From assembly GCF_902713425.1 (NCBI RefSeq), contig NC_081214.1, forward strand, positions 22,340,208-22,404,207: a stretch of 64,000 bases of DNA, given 5' to 3'. This stretch comes from Acipenser ruthenus. Taxonomy: Eukaryota > Chordata > Actinopteri > Acipenseriformes > Acipenseridae. How positions within the stretch are numbered: position 1 is the first letter of the stretch; the number at the start of each line of letters is the position of its first letter. The position numbers and the translations under genes were made by a program. The notes beneath the pieces are model-generated. The model searched no databases, was not told where the DNA came from, and saw only the letters and a program-made list of their open reading frames with translations. This document shows, one piece after another, positions 14,126 to 26,800 of the stretch.

Positions 14126-16091
14126 CAGTGATCATCAAGAATGTTTACTGATGACATAATGAATAACATAACAGGAATGAAATCATGTTTCTGTGCACTG
14201 CAGTGCAATGCGTTTTACTTTCACATGCTGCTTTGTAAAAAGTGGTCATGGTTATTTGCATGACACCTCTATAAATCAGGATTTCACAAAGGGTTTTATA
14301 ATCTGACAGGTGAAGCCATCCTGTGCTCTGTATTAGGAAATATACTGCACTGCTGATGCAGGAACAGGAGCAAGCACCTAAAAAAGAAGGAGCAAGTACA
14401 AAAACTAGAGGTGTTCAAATTACCTGGCAGATGAGTGGCATTTAAAAAGACTTGCAAGTCAAAAACTGAGCTAGTGGTAGAGGCAGAGAATGGAAGCACT
14501 CCAACTACTGAGAAAGAAAAAAGAATGCAAGTCCCATAGTTCTGCAATCTCCGGTATAGGGCTTTACTCACAGTGTTCCTTTCACTCCACTAGGATTTGG
14601 GAGAATTATTATTAAGCCCATGATCTACTTTACCCTCCTGATGTACGCTGGAACCACAAACGCTCTTACTCTCTCACACAGCACAACCAGAGCACACGTA
14701 CAGTTTTCATACTAAGGGGTTGTAAGCATGCAAGTCTAATTAAGCTCTGGAAAGAAGACTGGAATGTATGCATAATGACCCTGAAACCCAGAAACACTAC
14801 AATACTGGCAGATCAGCTTGCAAAATGATCACGCAGTACCCGGGTAGTGCCTGCAGTCTGGCCCATGTAAAGTCATAATTTACTGTTCTGACATCACAAG
14901 CCAGCGGATTATCATTGTCAAGAACAGCCCTGTGTAAGCAGAGCACAATGAAAAGTTACACAAACTTAATCAAATGTCAATTAAAAACCACCCCAACACT
15001 TTTGTTTTATTGCCTGAAATTATTCAGGAAATGTACAATACATATATTGTATTTCTGTCTTTCATGTGGCACTCAGTGCTATAAACAGTCCAGCAGCTCC
15101 TTCATCTAATGCAAGACAGAGTGGCTTTATTGGTGTGACCTAATGCTGTTGCCCCAAGCAGGAGGACTGCCCTCTTTTTTGCCCTGTAACATCCTGTAAG
15201 CACAAACTTGTTATCAAGAGCCAAAATGTCATGCTACCACAAGTAATCTTAACAGCTCATGCCCTGACTCTCTGTGCTGCTGAACTGAAACTAAAAAAAA
15301 AACACTTAGCATCTAACTTCTGTCTTTCATGGTCTAGATTCTATTGCAGCTTTCTTTGTTTTCTGCCAGATCAGCTCTGCTTGCGACAGTATCAAGCTTT
15401 GGACACATGCTACTGGAAGTTGTTCTAGGCTAAAAATGTAATTAATTAAAGTCAGTGGTTAATTCAGGAGAAGATCTGATGCTGCTGATCAACACAGCTA
15501 CACAAGGAAAATACACAGATACATTATCTACAATATAAAACGCGTTCTTTCCTGCATCCTGCTTGGCAAAGCTGAAATGTTCCGGTTACAGATTATCATT
15601 ATTGCTTCTGACATTTCCTGAAACTACTGTTAGATGCTGGCTTTAAATCAATGGCTCTGTTGTAATCTAAAAGGGACAAAGAACAAACTACAGTGTCAAA
15701 AACCTGGACAAATCACCTGCTGGCAAATGAGACTTTACTGAGGCTGATGTGCACCATACAAGATCAAACTACAGTTGAGGGGATCAATCTATACCCTGCT
15801 GGCATAAGGCACAGCTGGATTTTTTTAGAGCATTTTACAGCACTGGTGACTCGTGCTGGATTACATTAACACCCTATCTGTGGTTATCACTGAGCTACAC
15901 CTTAAAACAGATGGTTGATACAATTCAGCGTAGAAGATACTGTAATGCTACTGCCAGATTCTTCAATGTCTTGGTGAACACAACTTTAATAAACAAAAGA
16001 ATACAAACTCACATGTACTCTCCTGAGCGTTGAATCAGAGACAGCAGCCTGGGCTCCTTCAGTCCGTCCTTCACTGCCAGGCCTCTCACAG
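2202..16091 (-). CDS. ocrl: OCRL inositol polyphosphate 5-phosphatase (Lowe syndrome protein), first coding exon not found
   Basis: The product removes the 5-phosphate of PI(4,5)P2 on endosomes, Golgi and clathrin-coated pits. Coding exons in transcript order: 16013-16091, 14001-14092, 13695-13733, 13130-13243, 12438-12581, 11610-11880, 11108-11251, 10592-10693, 10076-10190, 9002-9118, 8576-8757, 8044-8155, 7405-7514, 7037-7172, 5980-6090, 5632-5797, 5131-5366, optional 4418-4441, 4012-4131, 3814-3898, 2997-3124, 2666-2777, 2202-2326. All junctions keep frame, giving about 953 residues without exon 1 (human total 901). Seen in order: PH domain with clathrin box LIDIP; linker with DPFGSDF, LGFEDNF and an Ala-Pro repeat; phosphatase with [24 protein letters not shown] and SDHKPV; ASH domain; LIDL box; RhoGAP-like domain ending MGGDEE. 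INPP5B is the paralogue, but the two clathrin boxes and the C-terminus without a prenylation motif favour OCRL. The ATG-bearing exon must lie upstream (16.1-19.3 kb) and was not identified. Confidence 0.96.
4418..4441 (-). CDS. ocrl: OCRL 24-bp optional microexon next to the second clathrin box
   Basis: A 24-bp exon between an AG acceptor (gtccag) and a GT donor (gtaaaa), phase 0 on both sides, encodes GEESLTET. It lies exactly where the human 8-residue alternative exon (EDSFLEKE region, isoform a) lies, after LIDL. Skipping it joins LIDL to ERSR and makes LIDLE; including it makes LIDLG. Skipping and inclusion both keep frame, so it is probably alternatively spliced here too. Conservation of the exon's size and place is seen; its regulation is inferred. 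Confidence 0.85.
11685..11730 (-). repeat. ocrl: Ala-Pro coding microsatellite in OCRL linker
   Basis: A run of six-base units (gcaggt/ggggct on the plus strand) is read on the minus strand as alternating Ala-Pro, about ten pairs, between the phrases GLHTP and IQKE. It lies in the disordered linker between the PH and phosphatase domains. The human linker has no such run. Its length may vary between alleles without breaking frame. Confidence 0.85.
14095..14122 (+). repeat. (GA)n microsatellite forming the polypyrimidine tract of an OCRL acceptor
   Basis: About 14 GA units on the plus strand read as (CT)n on the minus strand and run directly into the AG before the OCRL exon at 14001-14092. The polypyrimidine tract of this 3' splice site is therefore the microsatellite itself. 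Similar CT-rich runs lie at 16157-16190. Confidence 0.9.
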
Positions 16092-16544
16092 CTTAAACAC
16101 AAGTGTTAAGGAACAAGTGGCAGCCTAGGGATTAGGATAAGAGTTTCACAGGGTTTCTCTCTCTCTCTCGCTCTCTCGCTCTCTCGCTCTCCACAGTTTT
16201 AACTATGTTTAAGCAATGCTTTTACACATTGTGCTTCAAAAGGGTTGGACCTGATCCTCTCTGAAACCAAAGCAGGCCCACCTCTACTGCAGTTAGGTTT
16301 ACAGAAATAAGGCAGCACTCTCAGCGTGCCAGTCCTTCATGTGGGATGAACTGCGACTGTTAATCTAAATTCAAACCGGGGATCTCCTACACAGTATGCA
16401 GCAGTTAAAACCACTTAATCAGAAATAGCCAAACTAGAACTACTGAGAATGAACTCTGGCAGAATCCGCTTTTCCAGTGCATACAAATGAGACAGAGATT
16501 TCAAACTGGAACCCTTTTGGACTCTCAGAAGAGGAAACGTTTTT

Positions 16545-16977
16545 ATCTGATCATTCATTTTTTATTTTATTTTATTTTTTTAATTTAGTAGTCACCAATT
16601 GATTTTTACTGGGAGAGGCAAAGACAAACACACGCTGTCCTCCGAAGCGTGTGCCGTCAGCCGACCTCTTCTTTTCACTCTGCAGGCCTACCAACACAGA
16701 GCTACAGCGTCGGAGGACAACGCAGCTCCGGGCAGCTTACAGGCAAGCCCGCACGTGCCCGGCCAGACTACAGGGGTCGCTGGTGCGTGGTGAGCCGAAT
16801 ACCCTCCCCGTTCCCCCCAGCCAATTGTGCACCTCCCCTTGGGAGCTCTCGTCCACGGTCGGCAGTGGAATAGCCTGGACTAGAACCGGCGACATCCAGG
16901 CTACAGGGCGCATCCTGCACTCCACACGGAGCGTCTTTGCTGGATGCGCCACTTGGAAGCCCCTAATCTGATCATTC
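16545..16977 (-). mobile_element. GC-rich tRNA-derived SINE with 12-bp target-site duplication
   Basis: The direct repeat ATCTGATCATTC occurs at 16545-16556 and 16966-16977 and flanks about 410 bp. On the minus strand the element starts GGGGCTTCCAAGTGGCGC, has an A-box-like stretch and a B-box-like GGTTCTAGTCC, and ends in an A-rich tail (16557-16585 on the plus strand is T-rich). This is the structure of a SINE mobilised by a LINE. It sits upstream of OCRL coding exon 16013-16091, in the intron that should lead to exon 1. The perfect duplication suggests a fairly recent insertion. I do not know the family name. Confidence 0.85.
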
Positions 16978-18445
16978 TACAGAGCTGCCTAAATATATAT
17001 ATTGCCTCCGTTATTGATTTACTATCACAGTTGGACAGTTTGAAAGGGAAGCTGCTTCACAGGCTGATTACTCATTTAAATAAAGAAAGCCATGTCAGAA
17101 ACATCCACCACCACAGCTACAACTTCTCATTTTGACCCTTTTCATAGCAATCACTAAACTCAGCACAGCCTCTCGTTTTTGGTCATCTGTTGCTGGTCAC
17201 TACTCTGGGGTTTCAAGCAAGTTAACTGGAGGACAACCTGATATTTATTTACAAATACCAACAGCTGCTTTTGAAGGCATGCCGAATCACACAAGCTGAC
17301 ACTCAAAGTCCCCAAGCATTGAGGAAGAAACTGTTCCCCTACACCACCACAAGATCAAAGCTAGACAAAATGTCTTATTTATGAATGTATATAAATGGAA
17401 GTCTTTCCAACTCTTGTTGCATTTCTTCATGTGTCCACAAACATTGCTAGGGTATTTCAAATACAAGTATGTTCTTCCATATATACTAACATGTTTTGGC
17501 TTCAGCTTTCTTTACATCAGGTACTTGCATTACATTAAAAAAGTGTGCTGCACAACACTGTTCTTAACCTACATTATAATAGACAGGCAGCAATGAATGT
17601 TCTAGTCCTTGTACTTAAGTATAAAATGTACAAGGAGTGTCGTGTGCCACACCTGTTTAATCACATCTATATATAGACTACTGAGGTGCGCTTTGCTCTC
17701 CTTTATCAAAGGTAGAATTGGCCCACATATGAGCAAAGAGTCAATACCTTGTAGATTACCTTTAAAACAGCAAATGTTTGGAAAAAAAAATCTGTGCAGC
17801 ACACAGTAAGTTTTACAAAGGTTGCCTCAGAATGTGAGGTCACATCCTGGCCCATTTCACTTGCAAAATAAATATTCTAGCTATCAACCAATACGACTAG
17901 ACTTTGAAACCACTCCACCTGTCAGGGATAATTTGCTTAGAAACAAAACCATATGTAAATAATTTCTTAGTCCCTCCTACAAACCATATTCCATTATTCC
18001 TGTTGGTAAGATTATTTAAATGGTGAAGGTTTATAAACTACACTAGAAACAGTGTCACTTTACAGAGACACGACTCTAATTGAAATGCAGTTCATTTGTC
18101 AAAGGGACCGAATGTAAAACACATAACCCACGTAGCATTAAAAATGTTGTTTTTTTTAACTTTAACGCCTTGTTTTAACCAGCATGAATAGCAAAAGAAA
18201 CATAAGACGTTTCGCAGCTTTTCCTTACAATTCCCACTCAAAGTATTTTCCTAAAGGTCCGGGTGTTGCAAGAATTTTAAAAAGCGATGCAACTCAAACC
18301 TGCATACATTTTCCGGATCTGAAAGCACTACACTACGTGTGTGGGGGTGTCCTAGAACAGATTATAAAGGCGGAGCAGAGGCAGAAGTATCGATTTGACA
18401 GGGAATGTGACACCCGTTTACCTTACCCAGTTACCACGGCAAACA

Positions 18446-18482
<37 letters not shown>

Positions 18483-18879
18483 ATTTATTTTTAGTCACAC
18501 TTCAAATAAACTAACATAAGACAAAGAAGCGTCGCAGAAGGTGAAATGGTGTTACAGGTAAGCGTGGTTGCCATGGTAAAGCTGACAACTTCCTACCTGA
18601 TAAATCTCCCACACCATAAAGAAATATCGCCCGTAATATTACAAACAACTTATTTCAGGTGTGGGACGAACTGCTATGCAGAGGAATTTGTATTTACATG
18701 ACAAATCAATCGGACAGCCTGATCAAACGAAAACCCAAGGTGCACGACATGATTATACCGTTTGACTTTGGGGGGTTTCTAGAGTAAATGGTTTTGCCTC
18801 AGATTGAAACAAACTAGCGATATGTTATAATCATCAAAGGATATTATAATGCACTGATCTTGCCCCAGCCCGAGTCTCA

Positions 18880-19330
18880 TTGCCGACATGTTAACAGGAT
18901 CCATCAATACTGGTTGTAACGTACACTTTGTCCAACTGCTTCCCCTAGGCTCCGTCCCACTTAGCCCAGGCAGGAATAAATCCTCGTCGGTTTCGCTCCC
19001 CGGCTACTGACAGGCAGTGCCCCAAACCAACACAGCAGCCTCCCGGCCGCTCGCTGACTACACCCGGTTCACTCTCCAGCGCTGTCCACACAGGCAAACT
19101 GTTCCCGGCCGAGCCGAAACACGAATCTACAGTACTCTGAAGCTTCGTGCTGCCCTCTCCCGGTCCAAACCGAATTTTAGCTGCACGGTACCCAGTTCTA
19201 CACAGCGGTCTTGCCTGGATTCTTCTCCCGCACTCACGGTAATAACAGCAGCTCAAGCACCGACCCTACACTCCCTGCGACCCGGAGCTTGCCTCAGTTC
19301 CAACAGGGAGACAACGGGAACACCTGGCTG
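18880..19330 (-). promoter_or_regulatory. Probable OCRL promoter and 5' UTR region
   Basis: CpG and GC content rise at about 18940-19300 compared with the AT-rich flanks, which fits a CpG promoter for the minus-strand OCRL gene. Minus-strand ATGs at 18904-18906 (ATGGATCC) and nearby do not lead to a donor in the phase needed by the exon at 16091. The 103-codon open frame across 18945-19256 matches nothing I know and is probably a by-product of GC-rich sequence. The stretch 19331-20483 on its right holds no gene that I can see. Confidence 0.45.
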
Positions 19331-20483
19331 TCACAATTGTGAAATATTTATAATACTAAAAATAAAACACTGCCATCTAACGTTGAGGACGACTTAATTT
19401 TAATACAAACGATTTTGACTTCTAATTTTGACTTCCACAGGTATGGAGGTAGCTTGCATGTTGATATTGTGGGTGGGTGGTATACTCCAATAATTATTTC
19501 CTTCAAAAATAATGAATATAGAATTATTAATTCAAGTGATGGGATGGATTTTATTTGGCAGTTTTATAGCTGGTTTGACATATTCTACCATTTAATTCCT
19601 TTGTCAGTGCTATTAGTAGTAAGTATGAATCATTAGCATTAATTATGACATTCCAAATGTAATGTTTAGATTTTAACTGTATATACATCTATATAATTTA
19701 CTTAAATCTTGTTTGCGACTTTTTTTTCTGAAGAAAAAAAAAAAGACTACTTACAAGCCCAGAATTAAACGTCCGTGTTTATTTGTGTTTTGGGTTTGGG
19801 GAATGTGTTCTGGAAAAACGACAGTTTGGTGTAGAGAGCTGAGACTAGCTGACATATCTTCACAGTGGTTTCTGCACAGAGCTGCAGTTTGTTTGTTTTT
19901 TTATCTCTGGATAAATCAGATGACTGGATTCATACTGTTAACCATGCACATTAACTATGTGTCAGCTTCCAATGTCTAAGAGTATTAACAAAATACCAAA
20001 GAATGAGCTGTATAATGTAAAGCTGCACAGCATTGCAGTTTGAGACTCTGCAGCTCAAAGAGCAGCTCTCCGATTCTTCTACTGGCACTCTGGGATAGTG
20101 CTTATCTCTGTCTCAGTGCAGTCTGTTCAGACTCAGGGTTTGGCTTGGCAAGAGCCTATTGCACCACAATCAACATTCACAATATTGCATATTGAGTGGG
20201 AAAATGACATAATAAAATAAAAACAAAGAAAAGGAGGCTCTTAACTTTATTCCAGTTTAAAACAGGACACATTGAGAACCCCTTTATTGAACACTGTTTC
20301 CTAAAGCACCATCCCACACATGTCAATTTCATTGGTAATTCAGAAGCAAAAGAGTAAAGGAGTAAGTTTGCTCATTATTTAGGTTTTAGGATTGCCTTGG
20401 TTTTGGAGTTGTCTTACAATACAATACAAAATAAATATTTAACTTGTTCCATTACTTGTTACAAAGCATAGCACACTATTCAA

Positions 20484-20497
20484 CCACTAGGTGGCAC
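20484..20497 (+). promoter_or_regulatory. CTCF-like motif, forward
   Basis: CCACTAGGTGGCAC fits the CTCF core consensus CCASYAGRKGGCRS at every position. It lies just past the 3' end of the EVA1C-like gene, near the poly(A) signals at 20246-20251 and 20283-20288 (minus strand). Binding is not shown by sequence alone. Confidence 0.5.
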
Positions 20498-20864
20498 TGA
20501 TGTAGAAAAAAATCCCCTTAGAATTAAAAGAATCTGTCTTAAAGGGGAATTGATATAACCATGGTTTTTTATTTACTTTTTTATTTTTTTATTTTTTTAT
20601 CAGAGCTCTACATTCCACAGTTCTATAGTTAATCTCAAGCTTTGAATTAATTGCTCACTTGCTAGTCCTTGTCAGTTTGCATGTGAAGGGTTAGCCAGTC
20701 TCCCAGCTGATCTGTGCCCCTACAAAGTCGCAGCAAAATCACAAAAAATATATATATGACCTTGATTTGTTGATTAAATGTCTTGTTAGGAAGCATGTGA
20801 AACAAGACATTTTAATCGCTTTTTGTATTAAAATATCTTTAACATGAGCATTGTGCAGCCAGCA

Positions 20865-23800
20865 TCATTTAGTAGCTGCTTTGATCGTGTGAATGGCATA
20901 GGGGCTCGAGTCCTTGTGCAGCCAGATTTCATTGTCCCCTGGCTCCTTGACCTCGGCTCTGTCCACCAGCTCGGCCGTCACCTCCGGGCTGAAGATGTTT
21001 TCAGAGACGCGGTAGGAGCGAGTCAGGCGGCGGAAGGAGGAATCAGAGGAGGTGTCGTCATCGTAGTCCTCGATCTCCTCCCGACTGGGGTCCTCCCCTG
21101 GCAGGTCTACCTTCAACTCCTCCTCCAGCTCCGAGCACAGGCCCTTGATGTCTCGAACCAGCGTGGCCTTCAGCCCAAACAGGCAGGACAGGAGGACCAG
21201 GCCGGCGCAGATTCCAGAGACGAAGTACAGAGCGACTTTCTCGGGCCACCCTGAAGAGAGAGAGACAACGTCATGTGAGCCTGCGTCCCACCTGGGTCAA
21301 ATCAGAATTCCAGCCCCCTCCCCAAGTCCAGAAGGAGCCCCCTCCAGCCTGTACACAGCAAACAGACACGTACCCCGGATTTGAGCAAAGATTTCCAAAG
21401 AGCTGGTAAAAATCACCAACTTGTCCTGAAGCCTGGACACTCCTGGGCCAGTATACCAGCCTCCTGCAGGCGAAGAGGGACTAGGCTTAAGGCTTCTTGA
21501 GAACCAGGGATATTTAAAGCACTGTATTCAATACAAACTCCCACATTTCACCTTGGGTTCCTTGAGATTCTAATTAAAAATCGACTGTGATTACAAAAAT
21601 GGATCTAGATTGGGTTTAAAACTGCTGGATTACATTAAAATGCTCTAAATTTACAGTCAGAGCTGATTTTGTGTTTATCTTTTTGTGACACTGGTGTTGG
21701 TCTCAAAACACAGTGCATGAATGAAGGTGAAGTGAATGAGGTGGAGATTAGTTTTCAATGGGTGAAGGCTAAAAGGTTTTACCGTGTGTGTAGTCCGAGA
21801 GTGAAAAGGGGTCTGGAGATCCCCTCCCCAGCTCTTCCAGAAGGTTTCTAGGGACTGAAAGAGAAGTCCCATTAACAAGACCCCAACAGCAAAGAATCAT
21901 TAAAAAACATACAGTATTTCAGAGCTGTGATATACCATGTAACAGTTTAGAAAACTGTTGCAAAGAATAATGATACGATGCTACACTATAGAAGTATATA
22001 AATAATGGCACACATAGGGAATGTGCTAGATTCTCAAAGCTATGTACTCCAACCAACTTGATGAATCCTCACAAGCCCTCCAATTTTATACCTGAGTTGC
22101 TTGATTTTTGGTTGAATTTTTCTTTTCTGCTAATTTTGAGTAAAGAGCTTTGAGAATCAAGCTCAATATTCACTCCGTTTTCTGGCATGACATATTTGCT
22201 CTATCCACAACAACAAAATCTAAAAGGGAACCTGGGCATGGTGCTGAGTCTCACTCACCGCACGTGTACGACACCCTCAGGTGCTTCCTCACCCCCGGGA
22301 AGCAGGGGTCCCCGAAAGTGTGCATGTCAGCAGAGACCGAGCAGTTGGGTTTGCTGTGACACCTCCGAGAGACCTTCTTTAGGGCCGAGGGGGCCAGGCA
22401 CTCTGCAGCACACACAAACAACATTCATCCACCAGAGGGAGCTCCTGTCAGCACATGCAGTGAGAGCGGAACTGCACAGAAATAAAGGAGATACTGACAG
22501 AGCTCCATGCCTTGAGCCAATCCTGGACAACAGCTGCATGGTGGGATAGGCATTCAGCACTGTGGGGTGGGTTTGATCATTAACAATGCTCAGGTACCTA
22601 CAGGACTTCCAAAATGGGATGGTGGGAGGAGGTCCGAATAAAGTGGTTAGTGAGTGTATATCATTCAAGCACCAGTGGTTTGGACTGAAAGGAGGGTCCT
22701 GTGGACCAGCTTACTGTACTGGAGTTCCACAAGCATCTCTCTCTGCAGTACTCACCAATGTCAGGCCCTGTGCTGTTCCCTTGTGGACACTCAGGGTTCC
22801 CGTGGTGTAAATGGCCGAACGTGGCTGAGTAGATGGCCAGCACGGTCTGATTCTTACACACCAGCCTCAGCTTCTCATTCTCACATACGACTTTACTGCT
22901 GTGATTCTCTGAGGGGGAGAAGAGAAGCAGGCTTGATCTTGCTCCACTAAAATCAGATTCTGCTGTGTTAATCTCATTTAGAAATAAATTCAATGACAAA
23001 CAACTGGACAAGATATCTTTCGCAGTGTCAACGCCTTCTTAAACAAAAGGAACCTTTTTTTGTCTGAACTTTTCTACAAATATCTGTTTTTTTAGTCATA
23101 ACTTTTTTAAGTAATCTTCCTGTTTCTTTTCATAAATTCAATTTCTTCCAATAGGAACCCTATTATAATCCTATTATTTGGTTGCTATTATTAATGCATC
23201 ATCAATTTTTGTATCTATAAAATCTATAACCTAAAATCTATCTAATCTACAAGTCCTGTAGTTCTTCCTGTAGTAGCTTCTATTGAAATTACTGTATATC
23301 CCAGTAGACAAACTCTCTACCACACAACACCACAACACCAGACAGGGGACCGCATCAGAACAGCAAAGTCTCTGTCCCAACTTCCAACCCTCAATCCTGG
23401 ATCATGAGGTAAGGCTACTCTAACCCCTCCAGCCCGATACCCCTCACCCCTCATGCCCAGCCCCAGCCTCACCTGGTCTGCACTTGAAGGACACGATCAA
23501 GTACTTGCTGGTGCTGGGACAGGGGTCCAGGCCGAAAACACGACTGTTGACAGGCAACTGGCAAGTTCGCTGATCCTGGCATTCAGCAAATACTTTCTGC
23601 AAGCAGAGAAAACAGACCATCAAGGAGACAGCGTGCAACAAGAGCCAGTGATGATCGCTGTACTGTGATTAGTGTCCCAAGTTAAAATGCACAGAAGTGA
23701 AAGCTGCAGTGACTTTAGTTCCTACAGAACATTCTGGTCTTGTTTTGCCTGCTGTGCTCTGTACTTGACCTTTGTGACAATCCAATTGTTGGTTTAAGCT

Positions 23801-26800
23801 GCCACACCCCTCTCTGTACTGGATATATGTTTCCATCATGGAGTGGGGTGTGGTTGGCTTTGCTGTTTCGTAATTCAACAGATCTGGCCTGTATCCTCAT
23901 TTAAATAACACTGTGTAACAATTTTTTTTTTTTTTGGTTCCAGGAACAAAAATTGTGTTACATAGTGTAATCATTCCTTCAAATACAGATTGCTTTAAAT
24001 CCTGTATTGCTGCAGCGGTCTCCAAGCGTTTCCAAGTTTTTGTGTTTAGGGATATTTCTGGGAGCAGGAACAGCATGAGACCAAAACAATACCCCCAATG
24101 TATGTTGAAAACAAATATGTATTCCCTGTTTGAAAATACAAACCTGGACAGCTGGAGTTAATTGAGGACTAGGGTTGAAAACCGCTGCTATGCATACATG
24201 CATTATCAGGAGTACAGTATTAGCAAGCTTGCAGTGATTGAGATATTCCAGGTATATGCATATCGCATTGTTCTTTGTAGCTGTAAATTTACACACAAAA
24301 AAGGAAACTGGCAAATAATGTTCTCAGTAAAAAAAAAACGGTTATACTGTTGCATTTTTTTTAACATATATTTTTTTAATATTTTAATTTAATTTTTTGT
24401 GTTGGAAAGTTTGAGATGCTGCTCCAAGTGTTGTTTAATGAAGCAGATTAAGGTTGCGGTGCATGTGAAATGGATCAACTTTGCAGCAGTGTAGAGTAGT
24501 GGTTAGGGCTCTGGACTCTTGACCGGAGGGTCGTGGGTTCAAATCCCGGTGGGGACACTGCTGCTGTACCCTTGAGCAAGGTACTTTACCTAGATTGCTC
24601 CAGTAAAAACCCAACTGTATAAATGGGTAATTGTATGTAAAAATAATGTGATATCTTGTAACAATTGTAAGTCGCCCTGGATAAGGGCGTCAGCTAAGAA
24701 ATAAATAATAATAATAATAATAATAATCAAGAATTTTGCTTTGATTTAATCACTGGCCGCAAAAGGTTGGAGGAAACCTCTGCCGTGGTGCTGTCACAGT
24801 ACCTACTGTAATGGCTATCGAGGACTGGCAGTCCGTGCGCTCCTCGGACGTGCTCATCACAGTCGGGCACAGATTCTCACTCGGGACCCGGCGTCCGTAA
24901 AACGCAGACAGGACAGTGATGGAGGTTTTATAGGGACACGTGACGGTGAGCCGTTCCCCATCACAGGCGTGGACCGTGTGGTTCTTCAGTATCTTCTGTA
25001 GGTAACCTGCAGGGCATTGCACACGCACACACACGCACTCATGATGAAAACGTGCCAGAAAATAACTTTGTGTTGAATATCAGAATAGCACCGTCTATTT
25101 TGGGAAGCTGTATACTTCCAGAATTCACTGTTAAGTGGTTGGTATGATGTCAGCCGGGACGCCACAGCTGGGGATTTTTAGAGAATTTTACAGCCCAGTT
25201 TAGTTTGCTGGGGGTTCCTAATGCACCAGGGACAGCATTAGTCACTTTTATTGTCTTGTTTGTAAACGTGATTATTTCAAAGAATTCGAGTCCTGTTAAA
25301 TGAATGTAAGCGTCCTATAAAGAGCGCCCGCCCAGCACGTTTCTAAGAACAATCAGTGATATGGTGATCTAGCATGTTCTGAATGTTACAATGAACTCAT
25401 AGCTCACAGCGTATTAATCATATTCCGGCAGCAGACCATGCAAACAGGGAAGTAGGCGTTGTTTCTACAGTAAAACACAACTTAAGTATTAAAAGCTGTC
25501 AGTCTAAATACATTTGAAGGGGTACCGTTTAAAAAAAAAAGTTATGAAAATCATTCTTAACGAGAACAAATAGATATACCTTTAAGTTATATCGTTGTTT
25601 TCAGGGCCAGGGTTAACAATAGCAATCTGGTGCTCCATGTCTTTAGTACCTGGGGTTAGTAAATATATTATATATAACTCCTACACTGACACGCGCTGTA
25701 TTCCCTTCCGTTACCCAGCAACGCCCGTACCAGGCGCACGGGTACAATGAACTAGTATGCTAGAACGGGCTGGTACGGCAGTCATCAGAAACACACTTAT
25801 TATTGTGACAAGCAATGTGCTTCGGAAGAAGAAGAAGAAGAAGAAGAAGAAGAAGAAGAAGGACAGTAATAATATACAAACTGTGTGTGATATATTTGCA
25901 TTCATAAAACTACTTAAATACAATTTTCATAAACATTTTACGTTGTGCTTTGAGTGTCAAATAGCCCAACAACATGTTGCTCTCATGGGGTCTTTGATTA
26001 CATAAAAGAAAAGAAAAAAAACAACTTGTATACTTTTTTTTTTTTTTTAATGTACGGTATATTACCATAAGTTACAATAATGGTGTTTGGAAAACGTGCT
26101 GTTAATTCAAAGTGACATGTTTTGTTGTTGAATAGAATGTTATTGCGACTCCCAGTTAGGCCGGGGTACCCAGCAGGGATGAAGCTATCATTTCAGAACC
26201 AGCGTATTCCTACGACTAACAAAAACATTACAGCGTAAACCAGGTACCGCGGAGCGTTCATTCAGCATCACTGTGACCAGGTTCCTTACGCGAGCCTGCG
26301 GAATGTAGCATAGCATACACTGATCATTCGGTATAGTATACTTCTGAAATATATGACATGGTCATTTTAATAACTGGATATTATTGGTGAGGATTCTGGG
26401 ATTAGAGTTAAGGTTTAGCTTAATAGTATAGGTAACTAAGTAGTAGAGCATGAACAAAGCCTCAATGATACATATAAAGTGGGCTGCAGAGTTGTGTTAT
26501 GTTAACATTTATTATCAGAAAACTCTCATAACATAAACAAATACTTCAGCCCTGACTGACCTCATGCCTGTCCCCAAAGCAGAACGCGTAGCAGCTGTTT
26601 GGCAACGATTTGCTAGAAAGTGGAGGAGGTTTTCTGAATATAAAAATTCCAGCCCAAAGTTGCTCTTAAACTTTTTTTATTATTACTATTTTACTAAAAT
26701 GTGCTACTCACCTGAAAAATCAGGAGCCGCCAGCAGACGAGATGAGAAACACAGGAGAGTGAGAGACAGGGACAGAACAAACGTAGAACCGCCTAAACTC

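Noticed and set aside
14437-14536. Possible extra OCRL exon with good acceptor (ttctcag) and donor (gtaatt)
   Set aside because: In the frame needed to join the next exon it contains a stop, and the exons at 16013-16091 and 14001-14092 already join perfectly (GEYM-LDIL).
18945-19256. 103-codon minus-strand frame as OCRL exon 1
   Set aside because: The translation does not resemble OCRL or INPP5B N-termini and lacks a donor in the needed phase; GC-rich promoter sequence explains its openness.
24487-24560. tRNA gene
   Set aside because: A and B boxes are present, but the element has a SINE body and tail and no cloverleaf pairing; same for 53163-53333 and 60226-60468.
25711-26005. Frames with poly-Phe or poly-Lys
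   Set aside because: Produced by the GAA repeat in the EVA1C-like first intron.
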